This document shows positions 1-8,500 of a DNA stretch of 18,819 nucleotides, piece by piece. A program made the position numbers and the translations under genes. Each line of letters starts with the position of its first letter. Position 1 is the first letter of the stretch. This DNA comes from Anaerolineae bacterium (lineage in GTDB: Bacteria > Chloroflexota > Anaerolineae > JAAYZQ01), in contig JAFGIA010000443.1 in the NCBI GenBank assembly GCA_016929795.1, positions 1-18,819 on the forward strand. The letters run 5' to 3'. The notes beneath the pieces were generated by a model, which was not told the DNA's origin, ran no database searches, and worked only from the letters and a program-made list of their open reading frames with translations.

Positions 1-1462
1 CTCCCGGCGGCGGCGAAGAGCGGAACAGATATCTAGAAAACACGCGAAATGCCTTCAGGATACGCCCGGCCTCGGCAGGATGGGCGACCACCTGCCACAA
101 CTTGCGTACGATGTATGCAGGACGCAGGTAAAAGGCGCGGCGCGCGTGGTCGCACCAGGCCATCAGGTCGGCGGCTGTGAGCGCCGGGTGACTGACCATC
201 GGGCGATGCAGCCCATCGGGTGTGAGCCACTCTCGAAAGTCGTGTGCCACCAGGTAGTCGTTCTCCATCGCCCATTCGTAGGCATCGGTGCCCGGGTAGA
301 CCATCAGTGGAAAGAACTGCGCGGTGTCAGGATTCAGTTTTTTCGCCAGGTCGAGCGTCGTGGCGAGCGACTCGTGTGTCTCGCCGGGCCCGCCGGCCAT
401 AAAGCAGCCGTGGACGAGGACCCGGGCGCGTCTGGCACTTTCCTGAAACGTATGAAACTGCTCAACCCGGATCCCCTTGCGCATGGCGTTGAGCACCGCC
501 TGGTCTCCGCTCTCAAACCCGACGCACACCAGGCGCAGCCCGGCGCGCTTGAGCGCTGCCAGCGTCTCGTAGCTCACGTTGGCGCGCGAGTTTGCTGTGA
601 AGGGCAGCCGGTTCCCCCGCCTCACGAGCTCTTCTGACAGCTCGAGGCAGCGCGCCTGGTCCACTGTCAGCGTGTCGTCCTCGACAAAGATCTCCTTCAC
701 CTGCGGCAGCTCGCGGGCGATGAACTCGAACTCGTCGGCGACGTTGGCTACACTGCGGTGGCGGTAGCGGTGCCCTGTGAGTGTCTGCGGCCACAGGCAG
801 TAGTTGCAGCGGTAGGGGCAGCCGCGCCCGGTGATGATCGTCACCTCGGGATAGCGCGTGATCGAGTAGAAATAGTCCTCGATGCGCAGGTGGCGCTTGT
901 ACACCTCGCTTACAAAGGGCAGAGCATCGAGGTCCTCGATCTGCGGGCGGGATGCGTTGTGCACGATCTGGCCATCGGGAGCGCGGTAAGTAATGCCGGC
1001 GACGCGCTCCAGGTCGCTCCCGCCCTCCAGCGCGCGCGCGACGTCGCGCACCGTATAGTCATACTCGCCGCGCGCCACGGCGTCGATGGCAGGATCGAGC
1101 TCCAGGCTCTCCTCCGGCAGGGCGGTGACGTGGGGGCCGACGAGCAGGATGAACGCGCCAGGAACGTGATGCTTGATCGCCGCCGCTACCTGGGCATCGT
1201 TGTGGATGCTGGGCGTGCTCGTGTCGATCACGACCAGGCCGGGTTGCAGGTCGCGCGCGAGCTCGATCACGGCATCGAGCGACAGGCCGGCTGCCGGCGC
1301 ATCGACCAGCCTGACGGCAAACCCATCCTGCTCCAGCACGCCGGTCGCATAGGCCAGCCAGATGGGATAGTAAACCACCCCGCTCTTGATCACTGCGGGG
1401 CTGCGTTGAGAGCGAGAGTAGCGTGCGTGGAATGGTGGATTCAGGACGAGAACCGTTCTCAT
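1..1462 (-). CDS. B12-binding-domain radical SAM protein (3' end outside window)
   Basis: At least 487 residues are open from the ATG at 1462 to the left edge, and no stop is reached. The N-terminus MRTVLVLNPPF, then YYPIWLAYATGVLEQDGF, IDTSTPSIHND (79-89) and LVGPHVTALPEE (107-118) with ARGEYD (130-135), is the cobalamin-binding-type domain of the BchE-like class. The radical SAM domain follows, with GRGCPYRCNYC giving the CxxxCxxC iron-sulfur ligands at C215, C219 and C222. Then come LWPQTLTGHRYRHRS (223-237), FVEDDTLT (259-266), VGFESGDQ and MRKGI (327-331). The CLWPQ-type segment recalls HpnJ-like and other lipid or sugar-modifying members, but I cannot assign a substrate. It is transcribed from its own promoter, beside a glycan cluster, so its link to that pathway is unproven. 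Confidence 0.92.
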   Translation of the reverse strand, partial: MRTVLVLNPPFHARYSRSQRSPAVIKSGVVYYPIWLAYATGVLEQDGFAVRLVDAPAAGLSLDAVIELARDLQPGLVVIDTSTPSIHNDAQVAAAIKHHVPGAFILLVGPHVTALPEESLELDPAIDAVARGEYDYTVRDVARALEGGSDLERVAGITYRAPDGQIVHNASRPQIEDLDALPFVSEVYKRHLRIEDYFYSITRYPEVTIITGRGCPYRCNYCLWPQTLTGHRYRHRSVANVADEFEFIARELPQVKEIFVEDDTLTVDQARCLELSEELVRRGNRLPFTANSRANVSYETLAALKRAGLRLVCVGFESGDQAVLNAMRKGIRVEQFHTFQESARRARVLVHGCFMAGGPGETHESLATTLDLAKKLNPDTAQFFPLMVYPGTDAYEWAMENDYLVAHDFREWLTPDGLHRPMVSHPALTAADLMAWCDHARRAFYLRPAYIVRKLWQVVAHPAEAGRILKAFRVFSRYLFRSSPPPG

Positions 1463-1570
1463 GGCTAAGAGTGTAATGCTTTTACCTCGAATTGTCAAGT
1501 GCTCCTATCGGCCTGCGTGCTAGCGATGCGCGAACGTTCTGCCGCGTTAAGGACCGGCGCTCGGACTGGC
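1463..1570 (-). other. Intergenic region between the polysaccharide unit and the radical SAM gene
   Basis: This 108-nt stretch is the longest gene-free one inside the window. It holds a sigma70-type promoter at its downstream end. An 8-bp palindrome, GAACGTTC, lies at 1532-1539. I see no GC hairpin followed by a T run, so no intrinsic terminator for the large operon is visible. Confidence 0.7.
1470..1498 (-). promoter_or_regulatory. Sigma70-type promoter giving a leaderless transcript
   Basis: On the minus strand, a perfect -35 TTGACA (1498-1493) and a -10 TACACT (1475-1470, 4 of 6 consensus bases) are separated by exactly 17 nt. Only 7 nt lie between the -10 and the ATG at 1462, so transcription would start at about 1463, at or one base before the start codon. 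No Shine-Dalgarno sequence is present, which agrees with leaderless translation. The spacer is locally A-rich (GGTAAAAGC) against a GC-rich background. Confidence 0.8.
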
Positions 1571-4500
1571 TCAGTGCGCGGTCAGGCGCGGCAGCCCCCA
1601 GCCTGCCCAGTCGTATTGCACGTCCCCCTCGGGGCCACTGCTCGTCTCGAACACCAGCGTCACTTCCTGGCCTGAATATGCACCGAGATCGACCGTGCCT
1701 GGATGCCAGCGGCGTGCATCCGGGTCGTGTTTGGGATCGATGTACGCAGAAAAGAGTCCTTCCATGCCGGCGACCGACTCGACATAGATGGCGAATGTGA
1801 CGCCGTCGCCCGGCTGATCCCAACTGCCAGGCGACGTCGCGATGTCAAACTGCAGGGTTGCCCCCCCGGGCACCTGCACGGTGTAGCGCGCGCGGGCGTC
1901 GGGGTGCATAAAGAGGGTGCGCCGCTCGTCGCCGCCGATCTGAAAATAGTCGTTGCGCACATACTCGGCGCCCGGCGCCTCGACGGTGGCATCGCCCAGT
2001 TGGGCGGCAAAGTCGTAGCGCACACCCTCACTCAGCGACCTGTCGGCAAGTGCTGCCAGCTCGTAGTGACGCGCGGCGCCCGCCGGATCGCCCACAGCCC
2101 CCAGCGCGTTGCCGAGCGCGACGTGTGCCTGCCCCCAGCCCGGCGTCGCGTCCACCGCTGCGCGGAACGTTTCGACTGCCTCCTCGTGCCGCCCCTGCGA
2201 CCACTGCATCCGCCCCAGCGCCAGCAGCGGCAGTGACTCCAGCGGATCCAGCTCTGCTGCCAGGAGGTACTCCCTCTCCGCCGCATCGGGCCGGCCCAGC
2301 GCCTGGTAGGTCTCTCCGAGGAAGTAGTGCGGCGCCCCTTCGTCGGGCCGGGCCGCGGCCGCGGCCTCGTACGCGCCGAGCGCGGCGTCCAGCTCGCCCC
2401 GCGACCGATAAAAGTGGCCCAGGAGGACGTTGCCCGGCAGCGGGTGGGCACGCGCCAGCCGGCTGATTTCGCGCGGTATCTCGCCATCCGGTGCCTGGAC
2501 GAGACAAGTGCCAATCTCCCACAGCAGCGGGTCGAGGGGCCGCGGCCAGGTGCGGAACAATGCTCTGGCTGCCGCGGCGCACTCGTCTGTGGCGTGGCTC
2601 TCTTCCCCAACTTGCCGGTAGAGACCGGCCAGGGCGAGGTGATCTTCAGGCAGGTCGCGGATCGCGGCAGCACGGGCACGCGCCTCGATCGCACCCTCGA
2701 CGTCGCCTTTTGCCAGGCGGATACGCTCCGAAGCAACGTACAGATCTGGGTCGAACAGCCGCGAGTGAAACAGCGTCGTCAGTGACTGTGATATGATCGT
2801 CGCCAGTGCCTGTTCCGCCTCATCCCACAGCTCGCGATCCATGTACACCAATGCCAGCCTGTAGCGCGAATCGACGTCACGCGGACTGACCTCGACGGCA
2901 TGCTCCAGTGCCGCCTGTGCTTCCTCCAGCCGCCCCTGGTCGTGATAGAGCACACCCAGGTCGCGAAAGCCGTAGGCACTGTCCGGCTGCAAAGCCTGGA
3001 ACTCCAGGTAGGCGTGTTCGGCGCGCGCGTCGAGCCCTACCAGCCGCGAGGCCTCGGCCAGGGCAGCCAGAAGCAGTGGGGCCTGGCGACTGTCCTGGGC
3101 CACAGCCTGGCGGTAGTCGGCCTCGACGGCGTCGAGGACCGCGGTGAGCGAGATAGGGCTGGAAAGTACGTCGGTCGGCGCAAAGATGCGAGTGGTATAG
3201 TCGGCAGCGCCGAGGTGGGCCAGGATCCGCTTGCCGAGCTCGGGCGATGGACCGTGGAGGTAGACGGGGTCGAGCGCGAGATCGACAGTCGTAGAACCTG
3301 GAAGCGGTACCCAATACGGCGACAGCACCAATTCTGGGTTTCGTTCCACGCCCTGCTTGAACAGGTCGATGGCACGGTCGTGGGTGCCTTGCGCGGCATA
3401 GGCCAGGCCGAGGTCGGCGTGCAGCCCCCAGCGCGCGATCTCGGCGGGATCGCGCGCGATAGCACGGTCAAAGTATTCTGCCGCCTGCTCGGCGTCACTC
3501 CCGAGCCATGCCAGCCAGCCCAGCCGCGAAAGGTAGAGAGAAAACTCCTCTTTGCGCTCTAGCGAGCGGTGGTACGCGACAGTGGCTTGTTCTACGCCTT
3601 GCCGGGCAAGGTACGCTTCGGCCAGGAGCGAGTGCGGCTGTGGATCGAGGGGTTGGTAGCGCGCCGCGCGATCGAGGCTGGCCACGCCGTCGGCCCAACG
3701 CTGCTCCTGCAGAGCCAGGAAACCCCCGGCATAGTGTGCTGAACCGAGAGATGGGAGCAGGGCGAGCGAAATGGCCAATCCGAGCAATAGCCAGGAGACG
3801 ACCCAGGGCTGCGGATGGGAATCGCGCGTGCTCTGTGCCTGGGAGCCTGATTCTTCCTTGACCGGGCGCGGTAGTCGGGCTGCTGCGACGAGCAACCCGA
3901 TGAGCGCCCAAACCGGAAAGGCAAAGTAGGGTGGACTGGCGCGCAAAACGTCGAGCATCCCCCACGCCAATGCCCCCGCCAACCCGGCCAGGCATCCGGC
4001 GATCCAGAATAGTGGCTCGTCGCTGTGGTATCGTAACGCGCGCCAACCCAGAACCAGCAGCGTCAGGAGCAGGCCCAACAAGCTCAGACAGGCAAAGATG
4101 CCCCCACTGGCCCCGATCTCGAGCAGGAGATTGTGGGCGTGCGACCAGAGCGCGCGCCCTGCATTCACCGGAATGACGTGCAGCGGATCGTCGTAACTGG
4201 CCTGGGTTGGAAAGAAGAGGGCGACACTGTCCGCGTAGGGCGTGTAGAGCATATCGTTTGCCAGGCCACCACCCATCCACACGTGATCCCGCCAGGCCAG
4301 AACCGCGCCATACCAATGAATAAGGCGCCCGTTGAAGGAGTAGACGTTCAGTGAGCGTGCCACGTGCAAGGACACGGCCATGCCGCTAAGCAGGAGCACG
4401 ATCATACACCCAACGACGAACCACCTGGCCCTCCGCCTGGTTTGCAATCGCCACCATGTAGCGGCGATCCACTGCTGGTTTGCCAGCGAGCCATAGATCG

Positions 4501-5593
4501 CCAGGGAGACCAACAGGGCAAAAACGCCTTCCCACGAGCGTGCATACAGAGATACCAGCGCCGCTGCCCCCACGCCAATAACGCCGACAAGACGCAGCAC
4601 GGCGCGCCCTGTTCGACCAAGAGCCAGGGCGAGGGGGGCGACACATATCACAGAGCGGGCAACCAGGTTCGCACCGCCGAACTCGGTGGGATGAAGGCGG
4701 TAGGCGAGGGCCGAAGCCAGGTCGAATGTGCCGGTAAGGACGACCAGCTTGACGAGCGCCATCGCGGCTGGAATCGCGCCGGCAATGAGCACGACCAACA
4801 GCGCTGCATGCACCCAACTCGACGGCGCGTCGAGAGATAACGAAAGCACCCCGGCGAGCAGAAGAAGCGTCGCCAGTTTGACCCAGAAGTCGAGGCTCAC
4901 GCCAGGTACGGGCGATAGAATGGCCGTCAGCGCAAGGGTACCGAGAAAGAGCAAGGCCCAGGCGGCAGGAGACCACAGCGCGGCTGTTCGACGTGGCCCT
5001 GGCAGCGCGACGCGCACCGGCGCGAGGGCCGTGGCGATCAATGCCAGGCCAAGAATCGAGCTGCCGGATGGGCCGGTCTCGGGCACTGCGAATGCCCAGA
5101 GGTATAGGATGGAGCTGAGCACGCCCGCAGCCAGGAGCGCCGACCACAAAAGTCCCACGCGCCCGCGCGACAGTGTCAGTCGTGTCAGAGTGAACGCCAG
5201 CACGCCGCCGATAGCGAGGTAGACAGGGCCTATCGCTGGCGTGTTGTGCAGGGGCAGATGAGGAGATGGCAGGTGGATGGTTGCCAGGGCCTGCACGGTG
5301 GCTGCCGCAACCTGGCTCAGTCCGGCGATGGCGAGTAGGTAGAGGCTCATCCGGGTAAGGAGAGATGGGGCAGCCTCCAGGTGGTCGGCAGTAGCTGCCA
5401 CGCGGGAGCCGCCCTGGCTGGCAAACCACCACGCAGTTGCCAGCAGGGTGCCCAGTGCAACACTGCCCCAGCCCGCCACGGCGTGTGGCGCTGCGGTCGG
5501 TGACAGGCTCGCGCTGGCCGAAGCAAGCAGTAACACAGCCGCCATGCCGGCCCAGGTAGTTGCGCGGGCACGCTGCAGCACCGCTGTCGTCAT
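1571..5593 (-). CDS. O-antigen ligase/polymerase (Wzy_C)-like membrane protein with long TPR region and C-terminal beta-sandwich-like domain
   Basis: The protein has 1340 residues. About 12-14 hydrophobic helices occupy 12-620. Inside them sits the Wzy_C/O-antigen-ligase signature: NGRLIHWYGAVLAWRDHVWM with GGG (421-443), a large outer loop, and WSHAHNLLLEIGASGGIF (483-500), whose Arg and His match the loop residues of WaaL/PglL enzymes. Residues about 620-1185 are TPR-rich, for example LGWLAWLGSDAEQAAEYFDR, LGVLYHDQGRLEEAQAALEH and FLGETYQALGRPDAAEREYL. The tail at 1210-1340 copies domain A of the preceding gene. I chose the ATG at 5593 because it overlaps the upstream stop as ATGA; the frame to 5701 is a shadow. 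It probably polymerises a repeat unit or transfers it to lipid or protein outside the membrane. Which of these cannot be told from sequence. Confidence 0.88.
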   Translation of the reverse strand: MTTAVLQRARATTWAGMAAVLLLASASASLSPTAAPHAVAGWGSVALGTLLATAWWFASQGGSRVAATADHLEAAPSLLTRMSLYLLAIAGLSQVAAATVQALATIHLPSPHLPLHNTPAIGPVYLAIGGVLAFTLTRLTLSRGRVGLLWSALLAAGVLSSILYLWAFAVPETGPSGSSILGLALIATALAPVRVALPGPRRTAALWSPAAWALLFLGTLALTAILSPVPGVSLDFWVKLATLLLLAGVLSLSLDAPSSWVHAALLVVLIAGAIPAAMALVKLVVLTGTFDLASALAYRLHPTEFGGANLVARSVICVAPLALALGRTGRAVLRLVGVIGVGAAALVSLYARSWEGVFALLVSLAIYGSLANQQWIAATWWRLQTRRRARWFVVGCMIVLLLSGMAVSLHVARSLNVYSFNGRLIHWYGAVLAWRDHVWMGGGLANDMLYTPYADSVALFFPTQASYDDPLHVIPVNAGRALWSHAHNLLLEIGASGGIFACLSLLGLLLTLLVLGWRALRYHSDEPLFWIAGCLAGLAGALAWGMLDVLRASPPYFAFPVWALIGLLVAAARLPRPVKEESGSQAQSTRDSHPQPWVVSWLLLGLAISLALLPSLGSAHYAGGFLALQEQRWADGVASLDRAARYQPLDPQPHSLLAEAYLARQGVEQATVAYHRSLERKEEFSLYLSRLGWLAWLGSDAEQAAEYFDRAIARDPAEIARWGLHADLGLAYAAQGTHDRAIDLFKQGVERNPELVLSPYWVPLPGSTTVDLALDPVYLHGPSPELGKRILAHLGAADYTTRIFAPTDVLSSPISLTAVLDAVEADYRQAVAQDSRQAPLLLAALAEASRLVGLDARAEHAYLEFQALQPDSAYGFRDLGVLYHDQGRLEEAQAALEHAVEVSPRDVDSRYRLALVYMDRELWDEAEQALATIISQSLTTLFHSRLFDPDLYVASERIRLAKGDVEGAIEARARAAAIRDLPEDHLALAGLYRQVGEESHATDECAAAARALFRTWPRPLDPLLWEIGTCLVQAPDGEIPREISRLARAHPLPGNVLLGHFYRSRGELDAALGAYEAAAAARPDEGAPHYFLGETYQALGRPDAAEREYLLAAELDPLESLPLLALGRMQWSQGRHEEAVETFRAAVDATPGWGQAHVALGNALGAVGDPAGAARHYELAALADRSLSEGVRYDFAAQLGDATVEAPGAEYVRNDYFQIGGDERRTLFMHPDARARYTVQVPGGATLQFDIATSPGSWDQPGDGVTFAIYVESVAGMEGLFSAYIDPKHDPDARRWHPGTVDLGAYSGQEVTLVFETSSGPEGDVQYDWAGWGLPRLTAH
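1574..1966 (-). repeat. Protein-level repeat copy C (residues 1210-1340 of the ligase-like protein)
   Basis: This copy has VQVPGGATLQFDIATSPGSW, GDGVTF, AYIDPKHDP, VDLGAYSGQEVTLVF and QYDWAGWGLPR. These match copy A in the neighbouring protein in the same order and spacing, so the two giant membrane proteins share a tail. Confidence 0.75.
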
Positions 5594-8500
5594 GGTTCGC
5601 TGGTGCCAGAGATACCCGGCGGCGAGCCGGTGTCGACGATCAAGGGGGTGCCCCAAAAGGTGGAGCTCGCGAGTTGCTCTCCGTTGCGCACCGCCTGGCA
5701 CTCAAAGATGATGTCGATTGTTCGACCTCCAAACGCACTGAGGTCCACTCGCTCGCCGACCCAGCTTGGGTTCGACAGACCGACGGGTGGCGTGTTCGCC
5801 TCAAAGACAACGTACAGGCGAGACGGCGGGCCAGGGTCCCGCACATAGATGACACAGCCGGCACCACTGCCACTCGTCGCGTCAGAGTAGAAGCGGAACC
5901 GGAGCTCAGATTGAAGCGGCAGCTCTACCGGATAGACTACACGGGATGGTGGCTGCTGGGCCAATGCAGGGTGCGCCTGATACCCAACGAGCCGTGTCGT
6001 GATCTCGGCCACCCCATCACCCGATACCTCTGTGCTTGGGAATGCGTCGATCAAGTCATAGGCCACAGGCTGAACAATCCGCGGCTCGCCCCAGATCGCC
6101 CAGTCGTACTGCTCGTTTCCATTGGGTCCCGGACCCGTGGTAAACGTCACGGTCACAGCCTGACCACTCCATCTCGACAGGTCGACGCTTCTTTCTTGCC
6201 ACTTGCGCTGTTCTGGGAGGTTCTTGGGGTCGATATACTCCGAGGCGAGACGGGTGGTCACCCCCGATTGATCGTCGAGTGTCAGGTCGAACTGTACACC
6301 ATCCCCTTTTCCAATAGACCAGGCACCTGGCGCGAGAGCGATGCTGTACTCGAGCCTGGCGTTTGTGGGCACCTGCACGCTGAACTCGATGCGAGAGGGT
6401 GGGTGCTCGAACAACACCCCTAGCGGCTTGCGATCGATGACAGCGGTCGAACGGTACACGAGATTTTCGCCGCTCGGAGACAGCCGCGCTTCTTCCACTT
6501 GGTCGAGGAGGCTTGACACGACGTTGAGAGCCTCAGGCGTTTGATACACCAACCCATCGCGCGTGTATTCGAGGATGTACTCGGGAGCAACGTCGATGGC
6601 CCACACAAAGGTGTCGACGGCAGCGTCGAGATCGGGCAACAGCGCGTGAGCGCGCGCCAAGTATTCGAAGGCATCCTCGGGCCGGCTCTCCATCAGTCGG
6701 ATCTTGGCCATGCCGAGGTAAGGCACAAAGCTGTCGGGGGACTGGAGAATGGCCTGCTGCAAGTTCTCCTCCGCGCCGGCCAGGTCTCCTTCGAGCAGCA
6801 GGATCTCACCCTGCACTGCGGGGTTGGTCGCCGGGTCGGCAGCCACCCGGTACAGCGCGTATCCTTCGTTTGCGTACTGCAGTGTGAACGCCGATGGGAT
6901 CATGGAGAGCGCCTGGAAAAGAGGGCTCGATTTCGACACGACCAGGAGCTCGGCGTCATACCGATCCATCCAGTCGATCACCTCGGCGTTGACCGCCGTG
7001 GTGTCGTACAGGGCGTCGATCTGAATCCTCATCTCTTCGTTGCTCAACTCTGTGTCGCCGACGACGTCGCGGTTCACTTTCCCGCGGAAAAAGAGCAGCG
7101 TCGCCTTGTTCGTAAAGGCCGGGACGTAATCCGAGATGCGCGCGTCTGCCACGACCACCGCGTGGTCCGTCACCAGCTCGGCGTCCAACTGCTCGAGGAT
7201 GTCCTGCTCGAACTCTGCCACCGTGAGCCCTGGCTCGGTACGTTCCAACCGGATCTCGGCTACGCCCTGCTGAAAGGGGCCACGCAGCAACAGGGCCAGG
7301 ATGGCGACGGTGAGCAACGCAAGCAGTGCCTGGTACGTGCCGGCTGCTTTTGCACTGGTGCTGCGCAGTGCTCGCTGGAGGAGAGAGCCAAGCAGGTCTG
7401 CCATGACAAAGCCGACCACCAGCCCCACAGGCAGGAAGAGGCGGATGCGCCAGATCTGGCTCGGCGTGATGAGGCTGGCAAGCAGAGAGGCGGTCAAGGG
7501 GTTATAGATCAACAACAGCGGGATCGTCATCCCGGCAAAGAGAAACTGCGCGGGCCGGCTCTGCCGCAGGTTCCTGACGAGAAACGGCGTCAGGATCAGG
7601 GCGAGCAGAATCATCGGATGCCACAGCAGCGATGGTGAAGCCATGAACCAGCCGGGCGCAAACACGACGAGATGGCGCGCCTGCTCGTACACGTCGAGCA
7701 GCCGCTCCGGGTCCTGGGGCGCGAATGCCCGGCTGCCTCCCTCGACCAGCGCCTGTCGTGCGAACCATGGGAGCAGGGCGAGCACGCCCAGGATTGCCAG
7801 CATCACGACGAAACGCGAGATCGTGGCCTTGTTCTGCACGAGCATCGATACGAGACGAGGGGCACGCCCGGCAGCAGGGGCCGATGGCGCCCGATCCGCG
7901 CCGGCCAAAGGCCACAGCGCCGCGATGACGTGGATGAGCAGAAAACTGCCAAGGGTGAGGATCAGAGAGACGTAGCCCATTGGATGCACGATTGTCGCGG
8001 CAGTGGCAACCAACACAAAACCCAGGAGATGGCGAATCCGCCCTTTTTCGAGAAACTTGTAGGCAAGAGCCAGGGTAATCGGCGCGACGATCCAGACTGC
8101 GGCATACTTGTCCTCCTGGATGCGCTTCATCAGCCCCGACCCTGCCCAGACACGCCCACCCGTATCCCGATACAAAGAGGAGGCATAATAGACGATCTGA
8201 ACGATAGAAGCGAGGATCGCCGTGCTGGCGCTGCGAAACAGCGTTTTGGCCAGGGCATAGAAACTTAGAAAAGCAGCCGCGCCCAGGGTAGGGATTAGAC
8301 CCGCCCAGTAGAGCGCGTTTGGGTCTACCTGCGCCACATGCCCCACGGCCGCCAACATGCCGATCCACGTCGAGAGCGCAAAACGCGCATCTGACTGGGT
8401 GCTGATTGTCCCGTACGGATTGAGCGTGTCTTCCACCATGTAGCGGCGAAGGTAGGCTGCATAGCTCCACCCGTCGCTTTTCTCCCACATCCGCACTTCG

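Noticed and set aside
758..1468. Plus-strand open frame opposite the radical SAM gene
   Set aside because: The minus strand encodes CxxxCxxC and the cobalamin-type domain in one continuous frame; the plus-strand product has no recognisable feature.
1532..1539. Palindrome GAACGTTC upstream of the leaderless promoter as a possible operator
   Set aside because: It is only 8 bp with no second copy nearby, and chance occurrence is likely. It is recorded only as part of the intergenic region.
1499..1570. Possible intrinsic terminator after the ligase-like gene
   Set aside because: Only short imperfect stems (such as CCG-AGCGC-CGG) and no T run are present.
6541..7638. Plus-strand open frame of about 365 codons within the 1136-residue gene
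   Set aside because: It has low-complexity charged content (many Gln, Arg, His) and no motif, while the opposite strand has membrane helices and shared domains.
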